From Sphagnum compactum (Eukaryota > Bryophyta > Sphagnopsida > Sphagnales): a stretch of DNA of 64,000 nucleotides. Every line of letters begins with the position of its first letter. Within the stretch, counting starts at the first letter, position 1. The stretch lies in NCBI GenBank assembly GCA_965153455.1, contig OZ234497.1, positions 11,346,001 through 11,410,000 on the forward strand, read 5' to 3'. This document shows positions 33,371-45,280 of the stretch, one piece after another. The notes below the pieces were generated by a model, which was not told the DNA's origin, did no database searches, and saw only the letters and a program-made list of their open reading frames with translations. The translations under genes were made by a program, and so were the position numbers.

Positions 33371-34790
33371 ACATGGATATTGCATATTGTAGGACCATGT
33401 AAAACCATATTTTAAGACAGAGCCTCTAGTGGCGGAGCTGTTTGTTAAATCTCACTATGAAATGCTGAAACTCGGCATTTAATGCACAAGGTTCAAGAGT
33501 AATTATGATAGTTTTGCAGGTAGGAGCATTGAAAGTATATGTAGCAGCAGTGGAGGCGCTCAGGATAAAGGAAAGACAAGATGAAACTCAATTCACCACC
33601 AAAATTGGTGGAAAAACTAGTTTGGGTCCCAGTTATTTCGCTTTGTAAAATTTTCATTCTCAGTTATGGGTTTGATGCCCTATTATGCCGAAACTGGCCA
33701 TTCTCGCCCCCTAATCGTGAGACTTTACTGATAACTCTTTTGGGTCCCAGTTATTTCGCTTTGTAAAATTTTCATTCCCAGTTATGGGTTTGATGCCCTA
33801 TTATGCCAAAACTGGCAATTCTTGCCCCCTAATCGTGAGACTTTACTGATAACTCTATTGAAAAGGTAAATATTCGCTCGGCTACACAGGAGGGATCTTA
33901 CCTTTTAAAGGGAGGAACATTTGATTATGAAATGTTTGTCCATACAAATCGATCAGGGGAGGCAGTTGCTTTATGCTGGGTAAGGCCCTCATTCGAGGGC
34001 GTAACTAGAATGCGGGCTCCACCTTAGCTGACCCCTCTCGGGATACATTTATTCTTGTAATGCCCTCAACCTCCATAGCAAAGCAAGCCACATTTGGCTT
34101 GTTGCACTTGAATAGTGCTCACCTAGAGTGTGCAAGATGACCAGTCCTCTCGCTAAAGCTCAGATCTGGCCCACACACTGGGTGGTGTTATTCTAAGACC
34201 CACTTTGGACACCTTGTTTAAAGCTTGAATTTTCTGATGCAGCTTTGCCATTGTGCCAGTCCTGCATTACTACAAAGTAGCAGTTTCAACTGCCTTCACT
34301 AGTAAGTGGCAGCTGCTCAGCTCATCCCTCCATGCATGCAGCAGAGCACCAAGGTTGGTGTGTAATGCCTGCTGTCGCTGCTTCTGCGGTGGTGTTTTCA
34401 GAAATGTTGGCCAGACACTGGTTGATTTGTAAGTGCCTAGTCTTTGTAAGGTAAGAATCAGTTATATTACTTAGGAAGTTTGTAGTTGACATCTACCAGT
34501 GAGCAGATTTGAAGGACCCATAAGTGTCTCTCTTGAAGTTGATTCATTCTCCATCATCGCCAGCATCAATGAGGAGGAGGAGAGAGAGAGAATCCACCCA
34601 TGATTCAAGTTGTAGTTATTCAATGATTTCATACATGCAGCCGAAATAGTGAGTAGCCTAGCAATCATTTCAAAACCCAAGGATCTGGAATGAGTTCACG
34701 AGTTGCTGCAGTAGGGAGTAGCGACCATTTGAGAGCCAAGAATCTGGAATGAATAAGAAGCGACAGGTCATGATGTCTGGGGGCGGGGGG
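33371..34790. other. More balanced-GC region with a recent tandem duplication; unassigned
   Basis: The composition changes here from very AT-rich to ordinary. Apart from the tandem duplication at 33624-33859 I recognise nothing. The region 33870-34480 looks like single-copy or decayed transposon DNA; frames are broken in all directions. A G-tract sits at 34780-34797. Confidence 0.4.
33624..33859. repeat. Tandem duplication, 118-bp unit
   Basis: Two head-to-tail copies start at GGGTCCCAGTTATTTCGC (33624 and 33742) and both run to GATAACTCT. I count about five differences over 118 bp, so the duplication is recent compared with the surroundings. Confidence 0.92.
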
Positions 34791-34799
34791 GGGGAGTCA

Positions 34800-35500
34800 A
34801 AACCCTAGCAGGCCACAATGAGCGACGCCGCAAGCCTCACCCTAATTCTCAGCAACTACCTGGTATCATCAGCTCTCCTCCTCCTCCAAGTTCTTCGTCA
34901 CCAATGCACCACACTGAGGAGGCCTTAAGGGAGATCCATGGAACAGCTTCTCTTTTTGGTAATGCTTCAAATTCTTCTAACCCTTGTGTGTGTGAAAACA
35001 CTTGAGAGACCTACCTGTAAGAGGTTGATGAAAATTTCAACTAAACCCACTGTCATTTTGTACCCTAGTTGATTGGTTTTCTTTTTCTTCATCAGATTGG
35101 AGGCAGATGCAACAAATGAAGAACTGTTGGCTTGAGCAGTTTGGCTGCTCTGGTTTCACAGGAGTTTGTGGCTGGAACCAAGGGAAGTTTGGGTTGTAAT
35201 TTGTTTCTGGGCAGTTTGGAAAACAACAACCACTACCTGGGATGCAACTCCCAAAGCTCTTTCTCTTCTGTCATGGGGGACTCAGGCTTGCCTCCATGCT
35301 CTGGATGTTGGAACTACTGACAGTACAACAACATCAAAGCAACTCATAGTTGACAACAACATGGGTAGCAACATACCTTCGTTCACTCATCACTTGCAAC
35401 AGCATCAGCCTGAAGAGCAATATTTTCCATTTGAGAAGTTGTATCCAGCTCAATCTGGAGGTCTAGGGGGGCATGGGAATTATCAGGGATAGCAAAAATC
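34800..35500 (+). pseudogene. Protein-like remnants with a possible GT-AG intron, family unknown
   Basis: A plus-strand stretch at about 34820-34960 encodes RRRKPHPNSQQLPGII then a Pro/Ser run and HHTEEALREIHG, which looks protein-like. It meets a GGTAATG donor near 34960, and a pyrimidine-rich tract ending TTCATCAG at 35095 could be the acceptor. Beyond, a Ser/Thr/Gln/His-rich frame at 35166-35492 includes NIPSFTHHLQQHQPEEQYF. This resembles the low-complexity tail of a plant transcription factor, but no DNA-binding domain is visible and frames do not join cleanly. I cannot name it. Confidence 0.22.
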
Positions 35501-37360
35501 ACAGATAGCCATCCTCTAGAGCAAACCCATCTGCATGATGATTGGGTCTCAGGTACCTTTCTTTCAGATGTCTCTTGGTGGGTTGGGCCTGGATGCTGCT
35601 GGTAACTGCATGTTGGGCAATTTTTCAGTCAAGCCATGAGCTGCAGGGAATGAGGTCCGAAGTGTCAAGTGTACTTCAAGGTTTGCATGTTGATTATCAC
35701 ATCTCCATGAGATTCATGCTAGTGGACATTTGCAGTCACAGATATCGGTGAATGGAGAGTGTGGGGAGAGCTTGTTGTTCAGCACCCAGCAGAACAAGCT
35801 CCAGAAGTAAGCAAAGCTCCATTGGATCTCAAACTGGTGACTAAAACTTTTGAACTGTCATACAGCCGACCCAATTCTTAGTTATATAAAGTCCTCAGGC
35901 ACTTCCTTGACCAGCATTAGGAAACCATGAAATGCAATGACTTGGCGGAAATTTTGTATCATCACCAGCTCAACAAAGTGGAATCCTTTTTTGGTACCGA
36001 ATCAAGCAAGAGTTAATCCTTTGTTTTCTTTAAACTTTGGTTACTCTTCTTGGAGCTTCAACATCTGTACCACCCATGGAGCTCCATTGTGCCACAATTG
36101 CTTGTGATTTTCAAAGCATCTTCAATGAAGGAAAGGAAATATAGGTATCAACTAATTCAGTAAGTATATTTGAGAGAACACAATATACTTTCATTGCACT
36201 TATGTCATAAGATTGTTTGTGAAGTCATTAACTGGAATGGTAATTTGGAACTTTTTGATTGTTTTCAAAACATCATTAACTTCCCCAAATGCTAATTAAT
36301 TTTAAGGAAGTTTGTAATGCCCTAACCTACTCAAGCAATGCAATACTCAAATATAAAATTAAAATAATTCTAAAATTAAAATTGAAATATATGAAAATAA
36401 AAAAATTCCACAAATTAATATATAATTTCATTGTTAATCAATCAATCAACCATATCTAAAGCAAAAAACATTGTTAACCATGCAATTAATCATTATAATA
36501 ATAGTAAATACTTGCTAAAAAAATGTCAAAATTGTATTAGGACAATGTTCATTGTAATAACAATGTGAGCCAATATGTGGTATTATATTGTTCTTTTAGC
36601 TTTAGTTGATGCAAAAGGTAATCTATTTTATTCGTTTGTCAACTTTTATAAAATAATAAATGTAATATGTGATGTGAATGAATGAATGTTATTTTTAGGG
36701 AAAATATCATAATTGGTAGTGCACATGTTGGAACTAATATTGGCCTAAAAAAAAAATGCAGTTTGGTGATAAATCCCAAAATCACCCCAAAAACAAATTG
36801 AAAAGAAAAGAAAAGAATTTTTTAAATGCCAAATTAATTTTTTTTGAAAATTTTCAACAAAGGAAGTGATCCAAAACAACTAAAGATGGAATCATTGAAA
36901 GCTTTGTACAAGTTTTGCGTGAGTATAAAAATGAAATGAAAATTGGCTAGGAGTTCAAGTCGGTTTTCAATAGGAAAATCATCACATGTCATTTACTTTG
37001 ATATCTAAGTTGATATTCGACTCATAATGTTTCATTGGTGAAAATCAACTATGAGACCTTACCCCTTTATTTAAATCTCAAAAGAAATACCTGGATAAGG
37101 TATTTAGATAAGGTAGAGTATGGTTCACAATTAAATATCCTAGATTTCCCAAAAAAATAAAAATGTAAGGTTTTCGGATTTAAGCATCGTCTCCACAACT
37201 ATTGAGAGTTGAAAACTAAAGTTTTTTCATCATTCTTTTTCACTTTCTAAAAACAAACAAGGTAAACAACTTTAAAAAGCTTGGGCCCCACTTTTGTTAG
37301 TTAATTTGTTTTTTGCGTTGAAGATTAAGTTTCATGAATTTGTAAATTGAGTTTGTTTTC
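35500..37360. other. Unassigned DNA
   Basis: From 35500 to about 36130 the composition is balanced and broken protein-like frames continue from the preceding region. After 36130 it returns to AT-rich DNA. No feature is recognised. Confidence 0.45.
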
Positions 37361-37364
37361 CTTG

Positions 37365-37735
37365 TTCGACTCCTTTTGCATTGGTCTTCTTGTGTTACTA
37401 CTTGAGTCCTCTTACATTGCTATTCATTTCTCATGTTATTGGTTGAGTTTTTTTTGTGTTGTTGTTTAGCAATAAGGAGTTATTTTTACATTGTTTCTTA
37501 GGTCTTTTTGTGTTTTTTTCAGGTCCTCTTACATTCATATTTGCTCCTCTTGCATTATTGTTCAAATCTTTTTGTGTTGTTGTTCGGTAACAAATAAATT
37601 TTTAATGATATTATTTAGGTCTATTTACATTGTTGCTTGTTGCATTGTTATTTGCTCTTTTTGTGTTCTTATATGAGTTCTTAAAATTATTACTCATGTC
37701 TTCTTGCATTGCAATTCGTTCTTCTTGCTATTTGT
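37365..37735. repeat. Degenerate T-rich array, TCTTGCATTGTTATTC-type unit
   Basis: Variants of CTTTTTGTGTTGTTGTT(C/T) and CTCTTACATTGTTATTC alternate about ten times in irregular 30-45-base steps. It is a decayed minisatellite. The Phe/Cys/Ile-rich frame at plus 37491-37676 only reads the repeat. Confidence 0.6.
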
Positions 37736-37739
37736 CAAG

Positions 37740-40400
37740 TTGATATTTTCCCCCACTTGCTTTGTGCAACTTGGGAAGGAGGGGCTCAGATGCATTGAGT
37801 TGTTTTTTCAGGTATGATTTTCAAACTATGTTTGTAATTGTTTGTTTGAATGTTAATGTTTTTTTATGTTTCAAGTTTAAATTTTTTTGTTATTAAATCT
37901 GTCATCATTTTAATATCAGAAAGTATGTTTGTTGTTTGCAAGATTGATATATATATATTAGTTCATTTTGTATATTCGTTTTTTACATGAAGAAAGGAGG
38001 TCTAAAAAAATATTTTGACCTTGTAAATGTTGATATATGTTTTGAGTTGTATTGTTGGGGATTGCCCCATATTCCAAAAATATTGGTGGTGGGCCAATCA
38101 AATGACTCCTTTTTTAAAGAGAAATTAAATTTGTGGGTGCACTTGTTACTAATTAATAGTAGTATGAAAAGGACCTAGGTTAGAACAATTTGAAGGTTCA
38201 TTTCAATGAGATGAAGTTGTGAACATATGAAATTATGGAAGAGAATTTATTTTAAATATTTTTTGCATTTTTTGTTATTTTTATCATTTTGGGTCATTTT
38301 TTATTTAAAATAATTTTGCTGAAAATAGTTTTATTTGTTGATAATTGACTTGTGCGAATCACCTTTGGGAATCAACTAGTCTTAAATTGGTGAGAATCGA
38401 CCCTGAAAGAACTAGTTACTACGTTGGCCGATTCTTTTTTATGGGAAAAAAAAAATACAAAACCTTTGCTTGAAGCAAGTTTGATCCCATAAAACTTAGA
38501 GATCTTTGTATGTTTTCCCCCTAAAAGAGAAGTCAAACTTAGAGATCTTTGCATTTCAAATGCTTAAGCTTGATTTCTGTGGTTTCAGAAATTAGGTGAT
38601 ATGTAAAAAATTCTGAAGGATTTTCCTCAATCTTTGCTTCAAATTGCTGATGTTAAATCTTTGCTTTGGATGTGTCTGAGCTTGAATTTTATGTTTTGGA
38701 GATTGGGTGGAAGGAAAAATGGTTGAAGATTAATTCTTGCTGAGGTTTCATAAGCCAGGAGGCTTACTGCTACAAATTTGCAAGGGCCCACAAAGGTGGT
38801 CATGGAAGGGGCAGGGGACATATAATTGTTTGTCCCCAAAGGAATCATCAAAGTTTTGTCAGTAAGTTTGTTATTCTTTTCCTTATGAGTTCTTATGTGG
38901 TTCTTGACATTTGTCAGATGTTTTCTTCTTTTTCTTTAAAAGCTTTGTTAGTGGTGGAAAGGTAGAAATCCTTTGGGATTTTCCTACCCTCTCCTTTGGC
39001 ATTTGCTATCTTGGGACTCTGTAAATTGCTATATGAGGTGCAACAATAATGAGCAAGCAATTTGTAGCTTGTGAATGTTAAGGATCTGATGGGAATTATT
39101 GTTTTGGTTTATGCCCAGAAGACTTGAACAAGCTCAAGAGTTCATCAAAGGATACATACTCAGGAGCTCCAGCAATGACCATGCGAAATGGTCAAGAATT
39201 TGGCAATTTGGGTTAGTGTGAGAAGTGGAAATGAGAGCAGGTGAATAATAGGACAAATGTATTTCCATCTCATTCTTGAGGATGTAGGGTTTAGGGTTTA
39301 AGATTTAGGAGGTCTTTAGAATGCTTTGTGAAGGGATCCATTTGGATGTGTGATTTTTTTTTGCATCAGGAAACTAACAAGGCATTTACAAGTGATTGTT
39401 TGGCTTCTGCCAAAGTTGACTAAAAGGAGATTGCTGAGACCCATCTCTTTAAAGCTAACATGCTCGGTATCTCGGTCACCTTGCTATTTTTTCCCCCTTA
39501 CGTACCTTGCCCATCACATGCACTTGCACATTTTGTCATGCTTCTTTCACAATGTAGTCTTTTCTCCATCCAGACACACTCCCTTTACCAAATCAACCTC
39601 TTTAGGAAATGGTCAAAAGAACATGTCTTCTTATAATATTAGGATTACAATGATGTAACCATTCTTTGAAGAGAACAGCTGCTGATTATATATCTAGGTT
39701 TTATGACCAGGGCTGACAAATGGAGGTCAAAAAAGCACGACACATGCCATAGAGTGGACTGAGCTCAGCGCTAATTCTTGCACCACTTGTTTCTGACAAT
39801 GCCAACCTTGATACAATCAAAACCAATGTCTTGAACAGGGTTCTTATCACAGCATCAACATTTACTTGAGCTCTACTGCATTATGCCATATGCAATATCT
39901 GATAGTGGGGTTCGACATGCAACAAGTTCCTATTAAGACCATGATCCAGGTCAGATTGGCATTTTGCATGCATTACGTGATCGTGAGATACAGAAGACTT
40001 GTTCTCAGAAATCTCAGGAAGCAATTCCATTTCCCTCTTTCTTTGGCACATGATCTCCATGCCCTGCCAGGCCCACATCAAGGGCCCTATTGAACACAAG
40101 TCCTTCAGCATTTCAGCCTCCGTGGTGACTCCCAAGGACCTCATAACTGGACCATCAAATTGATGTGTTCAGCATAAAGAGGGGATGCAAAAAAATGCAG
40201 TTTCTCGTGCACTTTCTTAAATCAAAGAAACTAAATATAGGAGTACAATTTGAGAACATTTGTTGATGCAAATTTGCGAATAGGTGCATGCCCAGTGTGC
40301 CTGAGTTTTGACCTAAAATGATCTACATATTTTTGTTAGCAATTATAGCAAAGTTATGGTTGTGTTGCCAACTTTTTCACTTGAGGAATAAATACAATTA
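37740..40400. other. Unassigned DNA
   Basis: AT-rich to about 38370, then more balanced to about 40200. Candidate frames (plus 37987-38178, minus 38851-38639, plus 39350-39658, minus 40144-39881) were read for known motifs and none was found. The minus frame at 40144-39881 has the most protein-like composition and lies downstream, in minus orientation, of the kinase fragment at 41107-41181, but nothing links them. Confidence 0.4.
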
Positions 40401-40404
40401 GTAG

Positions 40405-40560
40405 ATTGCAACTAGTGTTTTTTTCTTGGGGGTCTATTTTATGATGTTGTTGAAGTAGGGATCATCCATAAGACAATTTAGCCAAATCTGGCTATAAACA
40501 AAATATGAAAGTAAAAAAGATTTACGCATCCTTCTATATTGTTTGCTACCTACCTACTAG
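40405..40560 (+). repeat. Dispersed direct repeat, copy 1
   Basis: CTAGTGTTTTTTT, then GGGATCATCCATAAGACAAT and TTAGCCAAATCTGGCTA, then ATATGAAAGTA and a GCTACCTA run, all recur in the same order at 43478-43640. The copies are diverged and have no visible ends. Confidence 0.7.
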
Positions 40561-41106
40561 AACTTTAACACAAATATGTGGCAAAATTTTGCTAAGGAAA
40601 AACAAAATGTTAAGTACAAGCAGTGCAATCATTGTTTTTGTATGCAAGGTGTACGTTTTGTGATCATTCCTAATTTTTGCATTGTGTTTTAGATGGATTA
40701 ACCTATTCACGCGTAGTCTTGTTGTGGAGTACAATTATGCAGTTGCTAGTTCAGAATATGAGCAACAGAAATTGTTGATTATTGAATTGGAGACTCAGTT
40801 GAAACTATTTCGAAGTTCATGAATTCTATTATTGTAGAAAGTGAGGCTTTCCATAAAAAGTCTTGCACTCACAATCTACACACAATGCGACACTTTTCTT
40901 AAAGGATTGTGCAGGGCTTTTGGGAGTTCCTTGCTTTGAGAAAACTGGGTTTCATTTGCAGTGGGGTTATTGTTCAGACCCTGTGCATTGAAGCTGACTC
41001 CTTTTTCTAATCTCTACAAAACTTCCATGTCGTCTCCAGCTCTCAAAAATATTACAAGGTAAGTTTTGCTACTCAAAATTGCACATAACAGACTTGGTGA
41101 TTTCAA

Positions 41107-41181
41107 TAGGCGTGCCAATCCAAAGTCAGCAATCTTAGGGTTGAGGTCCTTGTCTAGCAAAATGTTGCTGGCTTTGATAAA
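41107..41181 (-). pseudogene. Receptor-like kinase fragment (catalytic loop to DFG)
   Basis: On the minus strand, directly after an acceptor-like TTTTTCAG (41189-41182), the frame reads FIKASNILLDKDLNPKIADF then GLAR L. This is the K-x-x-N catalytic loop and the DFG segment of a plant receptor-like serine/threonine kinase, lacking only the HRD that should precede it; an intron at this point could hide it. After ARL the frame drifts into unrelated sequence, and no activation loop, APE motif or upstream kinase lobe was found within 3 kb. It is a fragment, perhaps captured or left by a deletion. Confidence 0.75.
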
Positions 41182-41279
41182 CTGAAAAACAAAAAAACAA
41201 AAAATTTCAAATTTTCCCAATTTCTTTGTCAAAAAATGGTGAATTTGCCAGAAAAAAAAAGTGGGTTTTACACCTATGT

Positions 41280-42380
41280 GTCTACCTAGGGGCTTACTTA
41301 TTATTATATTATGATATATTTAAGGGAGATTTAGGAATTACATAAAGCTTATTTAAGTTGTTAGTTTGAGATTTTTTAAGGTATTATTTAGGGGGTTACC
41401 TAAGGCCTGTCTAGGGATTATGTACGGATTATCGTGGTCCCTTGGCCATTTCAACACATGTCAATTGAATAATTAATTAATTTTGAAATTTTCGTTTCAA
41501 CAAATGGAATATTGCAAGATATTCACTATTTTCCTTCAAAATATTTTTTAATTTGGAAGAAATAATTTTTCAAATTTTCAAATTTTCTGAAAATAACATA
41601 AATAGTGTCGAATTGGCCAAGGTACTAGGGTATTTAGGGAGCTATTTAGGTGTTGCATAGGGCATTCAAGGAGATATTTCAAATTTTGCCTAGTCTATGC
41701 GATATTTAAGGATTATTTAAAAGGCTACATACAATTCAACTAGGGACTACCTTATCCTAAAGTCAATTTCGTCATTAAGTAATCCTCAAAATAGTGAAAT
41801 GAAAATTTGCGAAAATATGAAATTGACATGTTGAAAATCATCATAATTATCATAGGTTGCAATGTGAATACTTTCACTACAACCCTAACAATATTATAGT
41901 AAATGATGGAAAGTATATAATTTCAAAATTAAAAAACGAATTCATTTTTTGAGAAAAAATAATTATTCTTTCTGTCAATGTGGAAACTGACCCTAGGCTA
42001 TTGTACCTAAAGATTATCAAAAGCTTACTCAAGAGGCTACATAAGGCCTACTTAAAGGGTTATCTATAAAGACAGCTAGGGGCCTACATGGGTTATGGGA
42101 TACCTAGGGGCTACCTCGGACCTATTTGGGGATTACCTAAGGAAACGCCTAGGAACCTACGCTTATGGGATACCTAAAGGCTATTTAAGAAGTAACATAA
42201 AATTTTACATAGTCTTTAAATATACCCTAAATAGTTTTTAAATAGTCCGATGTAGCCCCATAAATAGGCCCTTAAATATTCACTAACTTAGCAAGTCCCT
42301 ATATAGTCTCATAAGTAGCCCCTAAATAGCTTCAAAAGTAGCCTCTAAATAGTCCTTAGGTATCCCCTAACCAAATTATG
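41280..42380. repeat. Degenerate array of CCTAGGGGCTACCTAAGG-type words
   Basis: Irregular copies of (A/T)TTAGGGG(G/C)TACCTA(A/G)G recur through about 1.1 kb, interrupted by the MITE at 41440-41622 and a non-repetitive stretch near 41800-41980. From about 42215 to 42370 the words appear in reverse complement (CCCCTAAATAG). CCTAGG palindromes recall the array at 27830-28660. Confidence 0.65.
41440..41622 (+). mobile_element. 183-bp MITE, copy 1
   Basis: Ends are CCTTGGCCATTTCAACAC and GTGTCGAATTGGCCAAGG, which are inverted repeats of 18 bases with two mismatches. The interior (AATTAATTAAT, then AATGGAATATT and TTTGGAAGAAATAATT) matches the copy at 50877-51059 along its whole length, and both are exactly 183 bp. 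The base pair of flanking TA seen at the other copy is degraded here (GT or TC on the left, TA on the right). No ORF. Confidence 0.82.
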
Positions 42381-42597
42381 CCTTTAAATGAACTCCCGCA
42401 AAATTCATGAATTTTTTTCAGCAATTACATTATTGTTAGCAAAAAATTTGGTAAATGACTAATAATATCATGGATGATACACCTATTTGGAAATAATGTT
42501 GCAACACATTAGGCTTAAATATAACAAAGTAAATGAACAATGTGAAATTTTCTTAAACTTGACAAACATTATGTGAAAAAAGGTGTTTTGCAACTAG

Positions 42598-42917
42598 CCT
42601 TGCAATTCAATTTTTGAGTTGCAAAGGACATTTGCAACTCATTGTATTTATACACTTGAGTGTTAACGGACAAGTTGCAAGAATTGCAAAGTTGCAACTC
42701 ACCATATATATGGCACAACTCATTGCAACTTTGTCAAAACAACTCATTTTCAATTATTATGCAACTCCATTATAACTGCACCCATGATGTCATGTTGATG
42801 TCATTGATTATCATCCATCTATTAAAATTTGACACGTGACATTATGAAGATTTTTGGACATAATTTTTTTTTTCAAAATATTGATTTCATCATTCATTAT
42901 GATTGTTAATAATGGTT
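42598..42917 (-). repeat. Dispersed repeat copy B, inverted
   Basis: Reverse complement relative of 31959-32284. In this orientation it contains repeated TTGCAACTCA words and CATTATAACTGCACCCATGA. It ends on the right at GATTGTTAATAATGGTT. Confidence 0.78.
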
Positions 42918-43066
42918 AAAAAACACAAAACCATATCAATTCTGACAATGCACTATTGTTGGTATTAGACACGGCAGAAAGAAACCTAACATACCATATG
43001 AACTAATGCTGCCTCAATCTAAACCCATACAATGGTGCACTTGCCAAGACCATAGAAACAAACTTT

Positions 43067-43270
43067 CAATTGTAAACCAAGTAGGCACACGATCTAAATT
43101 CCAACTTCTTGTTAGTTCAAAGGTACTACAACCCTACAGCCTAGATTAATCCCACTTCTAAAACCAATTTGCAATTGTGTGTCAAGTACGTACCCGCTCT
43201 GGATTCCAGCTTGGTGACAGTTGAAAGGTACTTCAGACCTAGTGTAGACATTAGTCCCACTTTCTCAACT
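43067..43270. repeat. Tandem duplication, 105-bp unit
   Basis: Two copies start at CAATTGT (43067 and 43172) and share CAAGTA(G/C)G(C/T)AC, ATTCCA(A/G)CTT, GAAAGGTACT(T/A)CA and TTA(A/G)TCCCACTT. Divergence is about a quarter of positions, so it is older than the duplication at 33624. Confidence 0.7.
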
Positions 43271-43477
43271 GACATCTAACAAGCAACATTCTTCCCATTT
43301 CAGCTTGATTCTTGCAACATTTTGGAATATTAACTTATAACAAACGATTTGTAACATGCGATTATGTTTTGCTTGTGCTTCTAACTTGCCACATTTTACA
43401 CCAACCATGTTTTGGAAAATGGGTATATAGGCCATTGTAACCTAGTCTCAACGTGTGTAGGAAGGCATGAAATTTAG

Positions 43478-43640
43478 GACTAGTGTTTTTTTTTACAATT
43501 TGCAATGTAGCCAAGGTGGTGGGATCATCCAAAAGATAATTTAGCCAAATCTAGCTACCAACTAGATATGAAAGTACAATAAACTAAAATCCTTCATTTT
43601 TCTCGGCTACCTAATATTTATGATAAAAATCTAGCAATTT
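43478..43640 (+). repeat. Dispersed direct repeat, copy 2
   Basis: Same order of landmarks as 40405-40560: CTAGTGTTTTTTT, GGGATCATCCAAAAGATAAT, TTAGCCAAATCTAGCTA, ATATGAAAGTA and CGGCTACCTA. Confidence 0.7.
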
Positions 43641-43878
43641 GGAATATGTTTCCCTCAAAATTTGGTGAATTAGTGGCATTATTTTATGATTTTTTTTTGA
43701 AAGGTCAAAATCTTGGTTTTTGGTCAAAATTTGGCAAAAATTCACCATTGAAAAAACCTTGAATGGGACAGAAAGGTTCTCCTTTTAATTAGGGTTTGGA
43801 ATGGGAAAACGCCAATTTCCTTTATTTAATGATATAGTGTAAGTTCTGTGTGACATTGTAACTTACATTCACACTTGT

Positions 43879-44360
43879 GTGCAACACTTGAAACACTCTT
43901 CCTATATGGATCCTATTACATGTGGGCATCTCTTTCAGAAAGAGGTGGATTTCAATAGCGATCATGTTTGGAAAACTATCAAGCACATAGGTGATTCACT
44001 AGAGGCCGAAGATGATGATTTTGATAATGATCTTTTCTGCACTCCTAGTAGTCCTTCCAAACCCATTTCTACAGAGTTGGAAGAACATTTGGTTATTGAT
44101 CATGGCAGGAGGCATTCATGCATTTTGTTGGGCAAACATTTGCAAATTTGTGATCAAGTTTTGTATCCTCAACCTAGTTGGCCACGTCGTCCACCTCGAG
44201 TGATTTTGAAGTCTATGGAAAAAAACCAAGCCAGGCTATCACAGATGCATATTTCATCTGCTGCTGGATCTTCGAGGGTAGCAATGTAGCCAGCTGAAGT
44301 AGGCACATATACCACTAATGTGTTAGCTACACCAAATGTGTCATCGTTCGTGTAGGTTTT
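43879..44360 (+). CDS. Hypothetical 136-codon ORF, possibly part of a decayed gene
   Basis: The ATG at 43879 opens 136 codons with balanced composition in an AT-rich area: a His/Cys-containing start, an acidic EAEDDDFDND segment near residue 43-52, then CTPSSPSKPISTELEEH, and a basic end with PSWPRRPPRVILKS. After the TAG at 44287-44289 the same frame stays open as PAEVGTYTTNVLATPNVSSFV to a TAG at 44353, and GTAGGT there looks like a donor. An exon-like piece at about 44921-44995, after TTTTTGTAG, could belong. No family is recognised; it may be host-derived or from a transposase gene. Confidence 0.35.
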
Positions 44361-45275
44361 CACTCCCACAACATATTCCTTCACTTCACGTGTTTTCTTA
44401 CATTAATGATGTTATAGTCATTAGGGAGTTCGTCTCCACGTAGCAAATGAAATACTAATAGTTTAATGTTATTTTACATATTCTAGGAGGTGAAGGCATG
44501 GCTACCATGGCCCTACTTCTAGTCTTAAGGTGCCCCTTGGAGGTGGAAGACATTGTTGAATGGGGAGCTTGGGTTGGGCAACATATGTGTTAATAGCTAA
44601 CATAGGTGTTCTAAGATGAATTCAATGAAACAAAATTCCCTTGTGGAACAAGAGGGAAGTTGTGTTTATTTTTATTTTTATTACCAAAAAAAACTACGAA
44701 AATGTGGCCTATCCTGCCTTGAGTCTATCAAAATTTGAAGCAAGAGTTGTAAGAAAAGTTACAACGAGGACAACTAGCTTGTGGCCGCCCAATGTTCATA
44801 AATAACGTTGTTTTCTTTGCATTGTTGATGATGTTGTAGTCATTAGTGTTTGATTGCATGTTTGTTTTATTGTTTCATGTCATTAGGGTTTGAACATATG
44901 GATTCGATTGTTTTTGTAGGTTGGCGTTCGTCATTCCTACTACCCAACAAGCCACTCCAATTCTCCAAATAACTAGACCTCAATCAACATTAAGGTATGT
45001 AGAACAAAACTCCAATATGTGTTTCCTATCTATAACTTGGCCCTATGACTTGGTCTTGTAGGTGCTAATTACTATTGGTTTTTTGTATTCTTCTTTCATC
45101 TTTGCACACATGGGCGTTGGTCATTTCAAGCATGTTGCCTAATGGTCATTGTAAACCACTCAATGGAACAATTGCCCATTGCAAGGAAAAAACCAAACCC
45201 ACTCCAAAAGGACCCAAGGGGCTTGAATGTTGTAGTCATAACATCCTTGCAGAATAACGAGCCAAGGAACATGTG
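44361..45275. other. Unassigned region, possible further exons of the 43879 ORF
   Basis: Two similar motifs, GATGATGTT(A/G)TAGTCATTAG, occur near 44406 and 44826. A stretch at 44921-44995 is bounded by a TGTAG acceptor-like site and a GGTATGTAG donor-like site. The frames at plus 45075-45257 and 45142-45333 overlap in different phases and neither has a known motif. Confidence 0.3.
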
Positions 45276-45280
45276 CATAG

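Noticed and set aside
39286-39308. TAGGGTTTAGGGTTTA, a plant telomere-like motif
   Set aside because: Only about two units; similar AGGTTTAGGG pieces near 11270 and 11410 are also isolated, so these are chance.
39881-40144. Minus-strand 87-codon frame as part of the kinase gene
   Set aside because: No kinase or receptor motif can be seen, and about 960 bases separate it from the kinase fragment.
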